Part shown: one piece after another, positions 33,609-41,476 of the stretch | Layout of the letters: the number at the start of each line of letters is the position of its first letter | Numbering within the stretch: the stretch's first letter is position 1 | NCBI GenBank assembly: GCA_937899835.1 | Contig: CALCCE010000261.1 | Span: 1 to 46,089 of the forward strand | Length of the DNA: 46,089 nt | Direction: 5' to 3' | From: an uncultured Flavobacteriales bacterium | GTDB lineage: Bacteria > Bacteroidota > Bacteroidia > Flavobacteriales_G > Salibacteraceae | Notes under the pieces: model-generated | The model's input: the letters and a program-made list of their open reading frames with translations, nothing else | Databases searched by the model: none | Told to the model about the DNA's origin: nothing | Program-made: the position numbers and the translations under genes

Positions 33609-33620
33609 CACATTTTACGC

Positions 33621-34019
33621 ATGCGATACCTGATACTTACTTTTACTTTGTGCTTCTCTCTTTCTGCTTGGGCGCAAACAGTAACTCCAATGGGCAATAT
33701 TCAGCCCGAAGGGGATTATGAAAACGTTTCGGTTAAAAAGCTCACTTCCGATGCCCGTTCTACTTCCTTTGTGATCTGGGTAAAACAGGGTGTGAAAGCG
33801 CACTATCACGAAGAACACAGTGAAACGATTTACGTGATCGAAGGCACGGCCGAAATGACTATGGGAGACCAAACCTTTACCATAAAGGCAGGAGATTACA
33901 TTCACATCCCCAAAGGCACGGTACAATCCGTGAAAGTAACTTCCCCTACTCCGATCAAAGTTTTGTCAGTTCAGGCTCCGGAATTCTTAGGGAAAGACCG
34001 AATTTTCGTAAATCAATAG
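33621..34019 (+). CDS. Exported cupin-domain protein
   Basis: A 132-residue protein with a signal peptide (1-18, ending AWAQ) and one cupin barrel. Motif 1 is GVKAHYHEEHSETIYVIEGTAEMTMG (His61, His65 and the Glu at the end of HSETIYV as metal ligands) and motif 2 is GDYIHIPKGTVQSVK, with the His ligand in the usual position replaced by Gln/Val context. A periplasmic cupin of unknown substrate. Starts 12 bp after fmt and ends before a weak hairpin. Confidence 0.8.
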   Translation: MRYLILTFTLCFSLSAWAQTVTPMGNIQPEGDYENVSVKKLTSDARSTSFVIWVKQGVKAHYHEEHSETIYVIEGTAEMTMGDQTFTIKAGDYIHIPKGTVQSVKVTSPTPIKVLSVQAPEFLGKDRIFVNQ

Positions 34020-34047
34020 GGTAAAAAACGCCGTAAATCCTTTATTT

Positions 34048-34090
34048 AAGCCGGTTTTGGTTTCAGTTATTAACAAAAAACCGCTTTTAT
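34048..34090 (+). terminator. Weak hairpin after the cupin gene
   Basis: AAGCCGGTTTT (34048-34058) can pair with AAAACCGCTT (34077-34086), with one bulged base and a long loop, followed by TTAT. Position is right for a terminator, but the stem is imperfect. Confidence 0.35.
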
Positions 34091-34121
34091 CAACAAAAAA
34101 GGGGATTTGGGTCAGCAATCC

Positions 34122-34151
34122 TTGGCTCACAGGTGAATTCGGCTAAATTTG
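34122..34151 (+). promoter_or_regulatory. Consensus Bacteroidota promoter of hup
   Basis: TTG (34122-34124), a 19-nt spacer and TAAATTTG (34144-34151) reproduce the primary-sigma consensus TTG-N19-TAnnTTTG without a mismatch. Transcription would start near 34157, leaving a leader of about 48 nt. Confidence 0.85.
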
Positions 34152-34204
34152 TCCGCGTCCTGAGGGACTTCTTTATGATTGTTTAACCTAAATTTCATTT
34201 TAAG

Positions 34205-34477
34205 ATGAACAAAGCCGAGCTCATCGAAGCCATCGCTACTAAAGCTGAATTGTCGAAGGCTGATGCGAAAAAAGCCGTAGAAGCTTTTGTAGAAACTACC
34301 ACTGGTGCACTGAAATCCGGTGACCGTGTTGCCCTGGTTGGTTTCGGTTCTTTCTCCACTTCTCAACGTGCTGCCCGTACCGGCCGTAATCCACAAACTG
34401 GTGCCAGCATCGAAATCAGTGCTCGCAACGTTGTAAAATTCAAGCCTGGTGCTGAACTGAACCAAGCCGTTCAATAG
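34205..34477 (+). CDS. hup: HU family DNA-binding protein
   Basis: A 90-residue nucleoid protein of normal HU length. The N-terminal helices (MNKAELIEAIATKAELSKADAKKAVEAFVETTTGAL) are followed by the DNA-binding beta-arm with GFGSFSTSQRAARTGRNPQTGASIEISARNVVKFKPG, including the conserved GRNPxTG loop. As a homodimer it bends and compacts DNA. Strong consensus promoter, high-quality terminator and the absence of operon partners fit a highly expressed single gene. Confidence 0.97.
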   Translation: MNKAELIEAIATKAELSKADAKKAVEAFVETTTGALKSGDRVALVGFGSFSTSQRAARTGRNPQTGASIEISARNVVKFKPGAELNQAVQ

Positions 34478-34500
34478 GCATTGCTTGTATTGAAGATATT

Positions 34501-34538
34501 GAAAGGGCTGTTCCATACCGAACAGCCCTTTTTGTTTT
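34501..34538 (+). terminator. Intrinsic terminator of hup
   Basis: Perfect 12-bp stem (AAAGGGCTGTTC at 34502-34513, complement at 34520-34531), 6-nt loop, then TTGTTTT. It is 24 bp after the hup stop. Confidence 0.92.
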
Positions 34539-34614
34539 CCCACTTTTTGGGTCTTAAACCTTATAAGTCTTTTATTTCTTTTCGCTCACTTTACCTGACC
34601 TTATTGCTACCACC

Positions 34615-35307
34615 ATGTCGAGCCCAACTGACCAGCAGCAAGTCGCCCTCTTAGCGCATTTGTTGAGCTACGTTTCGGAAAACCGGAGGGCGCGTTTTGA
34701 CGCCATTATTCCCCACCGCACCCGACACCTTACCGTGGTATTGGAAAACATTTACCAGCCTCACAACGCCAGTGCAGTCATTCGAACGGCCGATTGTTTG
34801 GGCATTCAGGATGTACACGTAGTGGAAAACAGCAATGAATACACGCTTAATCCCGGTGTATCGTTGGGCGCTTCCAATTGGGTCGATCTGCACCGTTATA
34901 ACGAAGGTGAGGACAATACCAGAACCTGCCTAACAGAACTCAAAAACCAAGGCTATCGCATTTTGGCTACTTCACCCCACAAAAACAGTGTGGCGCCTGA
35001 AGACCTGGACCTGGACACTAAAACCGCCTTGGTGTTTGGAAAAGAGAAAGAAGGACTTTCCGATTTGGCCTTTGACTTAGCAGACGGATATTTAGCTATA
35101 CCCATGTATGGTTTTACGGAGAGCTACAACATTTCTGTTTCAGCGGCCATTTGCCTCTACACACTGGTGCAGCGTTTGCACCGCTCGGAGGTACATTGGG
35201 AGTTAACGCCACAGGAGCAAACCGAAATAATGTTGAATTGGGCGAGGGGTTCAGTACGCCTTTCCGCTGAAATTGAAGCGGCTTTCTGGGAAGCCAACTC
35301 CAATTAA
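34615..35307 (+). CDS. trmH: TrmH-type tRNA (guanosine-2'-O)-methyltransferase
   Basis: A 230-residue SpoU/TrmH methyltransferase with a trefoil-knot fold. Motif 1 is ENIYQPHNASAVIRTADCLGI (catalytic Arg in IRT), motif 2 TALVFGKEKEGLSDLA, motif 3 LAIPMYGFTESYNISVSAAICLY. The C-terminal helical extension is typical of TrmH, which methylates G18 of tRNA, so that subfamily fits best, though RlmB-like enzymes share the core. Its TAA shares the bases TTAA with the convergent histidine kinase stop (4-nt overlap). Confidence 0.88.
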   Translation: MSSPTDQQQVALLAHLLSYVSENRRARFDAIIPHRTRHLTVVLENIYQPHNASAVIRTADCLGIQDVHVVENSNEYTLNPGVSLGASNWVDLHRYNEGEDNTRTCLTELKNQGYRILATSPHKNSVAPEDLDLDTKTALVFGKEKEGLSDLAFDLADGYLAIPMYGFTESYNISVSAAICLYTLVQRLHRSEVHWELTPQEQTEIMLNWARGSVRLSAEIEAAFWEANSN

Positions 35308-36974
35308 ACCGCTACTGGAATACGTGGTTTTCTGGCCTCTACACGTGGAAAACGCATGTGAAGGCTGGTTCCTACCCCGGCGGTGCTCTCCAGTTTTACA
35401 CTGCCATTGAGTTTCTTCACCGCCTCCTGCACCATAAACAATCCCATCCCGGTACCTCCAGAACGATTATTGCCCCTGAAGAACAGTTCGAAAACATGAT
35501 CAATCATGTCGGGAGCAATGCCTACTCCATTGTCTTTGGCAATCACCACCAGTGATTCATCATCATCAAAAACCCTGAATTCAAAGTGACTGGCTCCGAC
35601 TTGTTTCTGGTACTGGATCGCATTGGTCACAATGGCCTTGAAAATCGTGCACAAAAGCTCTTGATCGGAGTAAAACTCGGTGCTACAATCGATCTCAGTA
35701 TGCAAGTTGATGGTTTCAAAACCAGGTACCGTTTGGCAAAAGGCAAAAATCTCTTCGGTGATTTTTTGAAAATCAACCGCTTCAATACTGGGTTGATCTT
35801 GCCGAATGCGTGCAATGTCTATGAGGCTCAATAAAATGGTATCCAATTGAGAAGCAGCATTGCATACCAATCCAAAGTACTCTTTGGCCTTGGGGTCGTT
35901 TACTTCTAACTGGGCCACATTGATCAGCCCTTGAATGGAGGAAACCGGCCCCTTGAGGTCGTGGGAAGTGCGGTATAGAAAGTGGTTAAGCTCCTGATTG
36001 ATTTCGCGTAACTGCCGCTCTTTGGCCTTCCGCTCGTCTACCTCATCGCGCAGGTGATTGTTGCTTTCGGCCAATTCGAGGGTACGCTCCTGCACCTTAC
36101 GCTCCAAACGTTCATTGTGGTTTTTCAACTTATTTTCCGCACGGTTGAGCGACCTCAGCATTTGCTGCATAGAATCGAGCAGTTCTCCTGACTCGTCATC
36201 GGTAAACTTTCGAATGTTTACCGATCGGTCGCCCTCTGCAATTCTTCGGGCTACGCCTACCGCGTGTTTTAAGGAACGTACAATGCGGCCAGAAGTATAC
36301 CAACTCACCCAAACACCAACAAAAAGAGAGAAACCGAAAATTCCAACCAACCAAATCAGAATTCTATCTTGTCGCGCTTCTGCCGCTTCCAAGGTGTTTT
36401 GTCCAAAACTGGATTGTTGTTCCACCAACTCGTCGATGCCTTTTTTCATGCGTTCCTCATCGGCCCACACGATTTCTGCCCGCTCTTTGGCAGAGGGCAC
36501 ATCTCCAAGTTGGATGTAGTCAAAAACTGCCTGAGTATGCGGCATGCATACTTCATGCTCTTCGTGCATGGCCACCAACTCATCGCGCAACATTTTAAAG
36601 TTGCTCAAAAACTCTTTGGGCAATGCATCGGATTGGCAAAGACTGTCCAACCGTTTCAGGCTGGCAAATACTTTGGTATCAAATTCTCCGCAGGTCGCCC
36701 TAAACTCCTTTACTGATGCATTAAACTCTTCCAACCCTTCCATAGCTTGCACCTCTCGTTCCCCTACTCCTACAGTGGTGGAAAATTTCAAATTGTGGTC
36801 GTGGTGATAACGGTTGATGTCGATAATACTGCGACATACCGTCATACTCTCTTCCACCAGCAATCGAGATTCGTTTTGCTGTTGACGAAGGCTGTACATG
36901 GCTACACAGCCTGCCAAAATATTGACCAATACGATACTGCCGGTGAGGCCTGTGATCTTGGTACTTATTTTCAC
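35304..36974 (-). CDS. Membrane sensor histidine kinase
   Basis: A 556-residue kinase. Helix 1 spans residues 8-28. A helical periplasmic sensor (29-204; likely a four-helix bundle) is followed by helix 2 (205-226), HAMP (227-280) and a coiled coil (280-330). Then comes the H-box FLYRTSHDLKGP with phospho-accepting His338, followed by the N-box (Asn452, IVTNAIQ), DNGVGI at 481-486, VFELFFRG and the lid GTGMGL at 507-512. No receiver domain is attached and no response regulator lies beside it, so it is an orphan kinase. The sensed signal is unknown. Confidence 0.93.
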   Translation of the reverse strand: MKISTKITGLTGSIVLVNILAGCVAMYSLRQQQNESRLLVEESMTVCRSIIDINRYHHDHNLKFSTTVGVGEREVQAMEGLEEFNASVKEFRATCGEFDTKVFASLKRLDSLCQSDALPKEFLSNFKMLRDELVAMHEEHEVCMPHTQAVFDYIQLGDVPSAKERAEIVWADEERMKKGIDELVEQQSSFGQNTLEAAEARQDRILIWLVGIFGFSLFVGVWVSWYTSGRIVRSLKHAVGVARRIAEGDRSVNIRKFTDDESGELLDSMQQMLRSLNRAENKLKNHNERLERKVQERTLELAESNNHLRDEVDERKAKERQLREINQELNHFLYRTSHDLKGPVSSIQGLINVAQLEVNDPKAKEYFGLVCNAASQLDTILLSLIDIARIRQDQPSIEAVDFQKITEEIFAFCQTVPGFETINLHTEIDCSTEFYSDQELLCTIFKAIVTNAIQYQKQVGASHFEFRVFDDDESLVVIAKDNGVGIAPDMIDHVFELFFRGNNRSGGTGMGLFMVQEAVKKLNGSVKLESTAGVGTSLHMRFPRVEARKPRIPVAV

Positions 36975-37515
36975 GATTTCGAGATATGGATAATGCTATT
37001 ATTTAGCAATGTGCATATTACGCGATTAAACCACGTTTTAGTGTCAGCCCATTGACAAAAAGTTTTTCTTTGGGCTTTCCGCACGCGGATTGGTGAAACC
37101 TTTTTGATGTAATGTCGTTTAAAGCGCCCTTTTCTTGTGTTTAAGGCTGCACTTTTCAGTTGAAGGCCGTTTCTGTAACAATGGAGATCACGGTATCCTT
37201 ACATACCCATATTCTTTTAAAATTTTTGAAGCTGATCGATACAGGCAGACCTTATATAAAAGCACACTTACTGACACGCATTTCATCTCTTGGTTTAGTG
37301 CCCCTGGCAAACATCGGAACCGACTCTTCCAGCCACCTTTTCACTGTAAAAAAACCACAGGTAGCGGCACCACGAAATCCATCGACTTATCTTTTTAAAA
37401 GGTTCAGCGTTAATTTTATTGACCTCAACCTGCCCTTATTCGTCATCAAAGCACATTTACACCGATAGTGCCATCCAATTTCGCGGGTTAATTGGGAATT
37501 CAACTTTCTTTGTGC
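36975..37515. other. Long intergenic region before sigma operon 2
   Basis: About 540 bp between the histidine kinase start and the ECF promoter. Two plus-strand frames of 87 and 102 codons overlap here in different phases and look non-coding. I found no consensus primary promoter, strong hairpin or repeat. Confidence 0.45.
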
Positions 37516-37554
37516 AACCCTCCGGCAACGGGGCTGTCTTTACTCACAAACACT
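37516..37554 (+). promoter_or_regulatory. Putative ECF-type promoter and conserved leader of sigma operon 2
   Basis: AAC (37516-37518), a 16-nt spacer, TGTC (37535-37538) and CTTTACTCACAAACACT (37538-37554), 9 nt before the TTG start. The leader block differs by one base from that of operon 1, and the -35/-10-like words are the same but for one base. Flanking DNA is unrelated, so conservation implies function. Confidence 0.5.
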
Positions 37555-37563
37555 GGATAAGAT

Positions 37564-38106
37564 TTGGCAGTCGAAACGATCAGCATTCACCGTGAGATCG
37601 TAGAAAGATGTAAGCGTGGCGACCGGCTGGCGCAATATCAACTTTACGAGTTGTATTCCAAGGCCATGCTCAACACTTGCTATCGGATGATGAACAGCCG
37701 CGAGGAAGCGGAAGACATGCTTCAGGAGGCTTTTGTTTCTGCTTTTCGCCGATTGGATTCGTTTCGCTTTGAATCCACCTTCGGAGCATGGCTAAAGCGC
37801 ATTGTCATCAACCACTGCATCAACGAGTTGAAACGGAGGAAGCTGGAATTGGAGTTGGTGGAGGATTTGCATCGCTTCGAAACTCCCTCGGAAACATCAG
37901 AATCCAGTGAAGGCAAATGGACGGTGGATATGATTCGCCAAGCAGTGATGCAACTGCCCAATGGATATCGGGTAGTGTTCAGTTTGTATGCCCTCGAAGG
38001 GTACGATCACCAAGAGATTGCACAAATACTGAACGTGACCGAATCTACCTCCAAATCGCAGTATTTGCGTGCCAAAAGAAAACTGAAAGAACTAATTAAT
38101 CGCTAA
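37564..38106 (+). CDS. ECF (sigma-70 family) RNA polymerase sigma factor, operon 2
   Basis: A 180-residue ECF sigma factor, paralogue of the one at 8696. Region 2 is at about 20-90 (LYELYSKAMLNTCYRMMNSREEAEDMLQEAFVSAFRRLDSF, then TFGAWLKRIVINHCINELKRR) and region 4 at about 120-178 (LPNGYRVVFSLYALEGYDHQEIAQILNVTESTSKSQYLRAKRKLK). No in-frame ATG precedes region 2; the start is TTG at 37564, which also lies correctly behind the conserved leader. A non-ATG start in both sigma genes suggests low synthesis. It is followed 4 nt later by the anti-sigma-like gene. Confidence 0.88.
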   Translation: MAVETISIHREIVERCKRGDRLAQYQLYELYSKAMLNTCYRMMNSREEAEDMLQEAFVSAFRRLDSFRFESTFGAWLKRIVINHCINELKRRKLELELVEDLHRFETPSETSESSEGKWTVDMIRQAVMQLPNGYRVVFSLYALEGYDHQEIAQILNVTESTSKSQYLRAKRKLKELINR

Positions 38107-38110
38107 TAAA

Positions 38111-38731
38111 ATGTCTCAACAAAACCAACCGGATGAACTGGAATCGTTTATCCAAGCCAACCGAGAGGCGTTTGATCACTTAGAACCGTCACCCGACCTT
38201 TGGAAAACAGTGGTGGACGAAAGCTCGGTCAGCGAAGCAGCTCCTTCGGCTACTCCCTGGACCACCTACCTCTGGCGGGCGGCAACCGTTGCTGCGCTAA
38301 TCGTTGGTACGCTGGCCATTTGGCGTTCAAGTCCTACAGAGACGGACCAACTGGCCCAGGCCGATTCGCTTCCTGCCCTGATTGAATTGATGACCAGTAG
38401 TATTCCAGACAGTGCGCTACCCGAAGAATTACTGGAAGCTGAAGCCTTCTATACTAGCCAATTGCAAGCCATGAAGGTGGAACTGGCGCTCTATTCCAAA
38501 ACCTATCCAGATTTGCAAGAAGAGGCGACCTTTGACCTTGCCGAACTTGACAGTGCCTATGCCGATTTGAAGCAAGACCTGAAAGACGACCTGGCCAATG
38601 AGGAAGTAGTTAGCGCCCTTATTCAGAATTATCGTCTCAAACTCCAAGTGTTGGAAACCATTCTGGAGCAGATCAAAAAAATTGAAAACAGTCCGCAAAA
38701 AGATGAAGACAATAACCTTTCCTACATGTAA
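38111..38731 (+). CDS. Anti-sigma-like membrane protein, operon 2
   Basis: A 206-residue protein with the same plan as the one at 9250: a cytoplasmic N-terminus (1-50; FDHLEPSPDLWKTVVDE resembles LPSDKVWEAIEQEL), one transmembrane helix (about 52-69, LWRAATVAALIVGTLAIW) and a helical, acidic periplasmic domain (80-200) with coiled-coil character. No zinc motif is seen. Its last 29 nt overlap the next gene. Role as sigma-sequestering protein is inferred from the position and topology. Confidence 0.68.
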   Translation: MSQQNQPDELESFIQANREAFDHLEPSPDLWKTVVDESSVSEAAPSATPWTTYLWRAATVAALIVGTLAIWRSSPTETDQLAQADSLPALIELMTSSIPDSALPEELLEAEAFYTSQLQAMKVELALYSKTYPDLQEEATFDLAELDSAYADLKQDLKDDLANEEVVSALIQNYRLKLQVLETILEQIKKIENSPQKDEDNNLSYM

Positions 38732-39806
38732 GGCCTTGGTGCTCCTCCTGGCCTCTTGGTGTTTGTTAGCTTCGGCCCAAGCACAAATGTTGGAGGAGAG
38801 CCGAAGTTTTACCCGCACTTACCGCGTAGACCGTAATGTTACGGTGGACGTGAGCAACAAATACGGTAAAATCCATTTCATTAATTGGAATAAAGATTCG
38901 GTGAAGGTAGAAGTGGATGTGACGATCAGTGCCCGACACCTCGAAAAGTTGGAACGGCTCAAGGGAAGCATCGATTTTGATTTTACCCAATCGACCAGCT
39001 ATGTGACCCTGCATACCCTCATCAAAGACACCAAAAACCCTTTTATTTCAGATTTGGAGAGCATTTTCTCTCAGGGCACATCGGTTGAGATCAACTATCG
39101 AATTTACTTACCGGGCATGGCCAACTTACAAGTTGAAAATAAGTATGGCGATGTTTTTTGCGATAAGGTTTCGGGAGATGCCTACATCAACCTCGCTCAT
39201 GGCGACCTAAGGGCCTCTGATTTTGACGGTCGGGATACCCGACTACAGATTCGTTTTGGAAACGCAAGGATCAATCACCTGCGCAACGGTCGACTGGACC
39301 TGCAATATGTTGAGAACTTCAACCTTAAAAAAGCTGGTGAGTTGAACATTACCAGCAAATCAAGCAATGTGTATATTGATCAGGCCGACGAATTGCGTTT
39401 GAATTCGAAACGCGATGAATACCACTTGCAAAAGGTAGAAAAGATCAAGGGTGATTGTGGTGCCTCTAACATCATGATTGAAGAGGTAGAGAAAGAAATT
39501 GTTTTGGAAATGAAATACGGCCTCCTGGAAGTAGAGGGGTTTGCCAACAACTTCTTTTACCTGAACCTTGATACCCGATATACCGATCTTAACTTCAGGT
39601 TGGGGAATGACTTTTCTTACCAATTGGATTTAACCCACAAAAATGTGTCTCTGGATTACCCGCAAACCTTGGGCAATCTGGATACCAAAACGGCAGCTGA
39701 CGATCGTACTCAGAATTCAATCGGTGTGATCGGGGTCAACAAATCGACCAGTCGAAAATTTCGGATTACCGCCGAAAGTTGCGATGTGCGATTCATTCAC
39801 CTTTAA
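38703..39806 (+). CDS. Exported DUF4097-like beta-solenoid protein, operon 2
   Basis: A 367-residue protein from the ATG at 38703 (signal peptide MKTITFPTCKALVLLLASWCLLASAQAQ). Beta-solenoid repeats fill the rest: VTVDVSNKYGKIHFINWNKDSVKVEVDV, LQVENKYGDVFCDKVSGDAYINLAHGDL, LQIRFGNARINHL and LEMKYGLLEVEGF. KYG turns mark each coil. It corresponds to the 292-residue protein of operon 1 and is longer by about two coils. Likely periplasmic or surface-attached; ligand unknown. Confidence 0.75.
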   Translation: MKTITFPTCKALVLLLASWCLLASAQAQMLEESRSFTRTYRVDRNVTVDVSNKYGKIHFINWNKDSVKVEVDVTISARHLEKLERLKGSIDFDFTQSTSYVTLHTLIKDTKNPFISDLESIFSQGTSVEINYRIYLPGMANLQVENKYGDVFCDKVSGDAYINLAHGDLRASDFDGRDTRLQIRFGNARINHLRNGRLDLQYVENFNLKKAGELNITSKSSNVYIDQADELRLNSKRDEYHLQKVEKIKGDCGASNIMIEEVEKEIVLEMKYGLLEVEGFANNFFYLNLDTRYTDLNFRLGNDFSYQLDLTHKNVSLDYPQTLGNLDTKTAADDRTQNSIGVIGVNKSTSRKFRITAESCDVRFIHL

Positions 39807-39866
39807 GCGCTGGCAGCAAGCTTTTTTAATCAACTTATCCCACTATCTTTTTTAAAAGCACCATTT

Positions 39867-40607
39867 ATGTTAAAAAAAGCCTTCTTGTCAATTTTGGCAC
39901 TACCGGGGCTGCTTTGGTTAAGCGGCTGCAGCGTTGGCATCAACCTCGACGATTGCGTTACCGGAGATGGCTCTACCATAACCGAAGCCCGAAACCTCAA
40001 CGCTTTTTTCGCGGTGAGTTCTTTCGGCGATTTCGACATCATCCTCCGCCACAGCACCAACAACGATTACCGGGTGGAACTTTCAGGAGAAAAGAACATC
40101 CTGGACGAGATCGTTACCCTGGTAGAACGCAATACTTTATTGGTCCGTTTTGCTGAGGCCAATTGTTTTCAATTTTCTGAAGACATTACCATCACCATCT
40201 TCTATCCTCCGGGAGAGCTGGAGGCCGTTAACCTGGGTGGCAGTGGCAGTATGCGAGGCGACAGCCTCACTGGCGATTTCATCAATCTTTACCTTACCGG
40301 CTCTGGCGAGATCGACTTTCCGGTAGTGGCCAACCGCATGAAAACGACGATTTCAGGCAGTGGTAGCATTGACCTCAAGGGCAACGTAAACGCTGGAAAT
40401 TTCCGAATCGATGGCTCTGGAGAAATCAACGGCCTTAGCATGATTTGCAAGGAAGCCAATGTGGATATTTTTGGCTCCGGAAACGCTTACCTTTTTGTGG
40501 AAAACCAATTAAATGCAGAAGTTGGCGGCAGTGGATCGGTATTTTACCTTGGTAACCCTACGGTAGATTCCAATGTGAGTGGGTCAGGAAAAGTGACCCG
40601 ATATTAA
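39867..40607 (+). CDS. DUF2807 (GIN domain) lipoprotein
   Basis: A 246-residue lipoprotein: signal peptide with lipobox LSGC and Cys21, then ARNLNAFFAVSSFGDFDIILRHS and a beta-helix with Gly-Ser turns (NLGGSGSMRGDSLTGDFINLYLTGSGEIDF, ISGSGSIDLKG, IDGSGEINGL, IFGSGNAYLF and VGGSGSVFYLG). The GSG(S/E) repeats are the mark of the DUF2807 'head GIN' domain, a putative auto-transporter adhesin head. It lies 60 bp after the DUF4097-like gene in sigma operon 2, and an intervening promoter cannot be excluded. Confidence 0.85.
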   Translation: MLKKAFLSILALPGLLWLSGCSVGINLDDCVTGDGSTITEARNLNAFFAVSSFGDFDIILRHSTNNDYRVELSGEKNILDEIVTLVERNTLLVRFAEANCFQFSEDITITIFYPPGELEAVNLGGSGSMRGDSLTGDFINLYLTGSGEIDFPVVANRMKTTISGSGSIDLKGNVNAGNFRIDGSGEINGLSMICKEANVDIFGSGNAYLFVENQLNAEVGGSGSVFYLGNPTVDSNVSGSGKVTRY

Positions 40608-40658
40608 TTCAATTCAGACCATTCTTTACAAAGACCTTTTCATATATATCTTTTTGCC

Positions 40659-41345
40659 ATGAACCGATATATCATATACCTCCTAACCTCGCTGCTTCTT
40701 CTTACTGGTGGCCCTTTGATGGCCCAGGAAGATGAAGGATGGAAAAGGACCTCTAAAACCCCCGAAGGTGAAAAAGATCCTTACCAAATGAAAACCTTGT
40801 TGGGCAATCGGAAAATTCGCCACGGAGTATACCTCGCTTACCACATGATGGGCACCCGGTTTGACAGTGAAGATGGCTTGTTGATCGGCGGCCGCGTAGC
40901 TTGGATCATTAACCACCGGTTGGCTATTGGTGGCGCTGGCTATGGTTTGGCCAATAACCTCAACCTGCAAAGCCAGGAGTTCAACGCCCGCCTCTACGAT
41001 TTCAATTTTGGATACGGCGGCCTGCTGGTGGAACCTATTGTGGGTTCCAGCAAACCGATTCATGTGTCTTTTCCTACTCTGCTGGGAGCAGGTGGAGCTA
41101 ATTTTGAAAACAGTCTGCTTTTCTATGATCGGGATGCCGAATCCTGGACAGATCTCAGTCGGGAAAGCGATAGCTTTTTTGTGTTGGAACCTGGAGTGGA
41201 ACTCGAATTGAATCTTTTGCGCTACTTCCGACTTAGTACCGGTATTTCCTACCGCTACCTCATGGGCTTAGATCTCGGTGATGTAGACGACGATAAATTG
41301 GATGGCTTGTCTATTGGACTTGCGCTAAAATTTGGCTTTTTCTAA
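40659..41345 (+). CDS. Exported outer-membrane barrel-like protein, operon 2
   Basis: A 228-residue protein with a signal peptide (1-22, ending LMAQ) and barrel-like strands: HGVYLAYHMMGTRF, LIGGRVAWIINHRLAIGGAGYGLA, YDFNFGYGGLLVEPIV and a final strand GLSIGLALKFGFF with C-terminal Phe. It lies where operon 1 carries its three barrel paralogues, though sequence similarity is low. It ends the operon before a strong bidirectional terminator. Confidence 0.65.
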   Translation: MNRYIIYLLTSLLLLTGGPLMAQEDEGWKRTSKTPEGEKDPYQMKTLLGNRKIRHGVYLAYHMMGTRFDSEDGLLIGGRVAWIINHRLAIGGAGYGLANNLNLQSQEFNARLYDFNFGYGGLLVEPIVGSSKPIHVSFPTLLGAGGANFENSLLFYDRDAESWTDLSRESDSFFVLEPGVELELNLLRYFRLSTGISYRYLMGLDLGDVDDDKLDGLSIGLALKFGFF

Positions 41346-41380
41346 GCTAAAAATTTTCTAAAACTTATTCTACTGGTTGT

Positions 41381-41420
41381 AAAAAGGGTCGGCTCTCGTG
41401 GCAGGAGCAGACCCTTTTTT
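41381..41420 (+). terminator. Intrinsic terminator of sigma operon 2
   Basis: Stem AAAAAGGGTC (41381-41390) with GACCCTTTTT (41410-41419), enclosing an inner GCTC/GAGC stem, followed by T residues. It may also stop the convergent TPR gene, as the minus-strand tail is T-rich. Confidence 0.88.
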
Positions 41421-41476
41421 CGTTATTAGCCAGCAGGAAGGAAATATGGCTTCTATTGGGGTTGGAGAGAATGTGA

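Noticed and set aside
37135-37468. Two overlapping plus-strand frames of 87 and 102 codons
   Set aside because: They occupy different phases of an AT-rich gap, look unlike proteins and end before the ECF promoter block.
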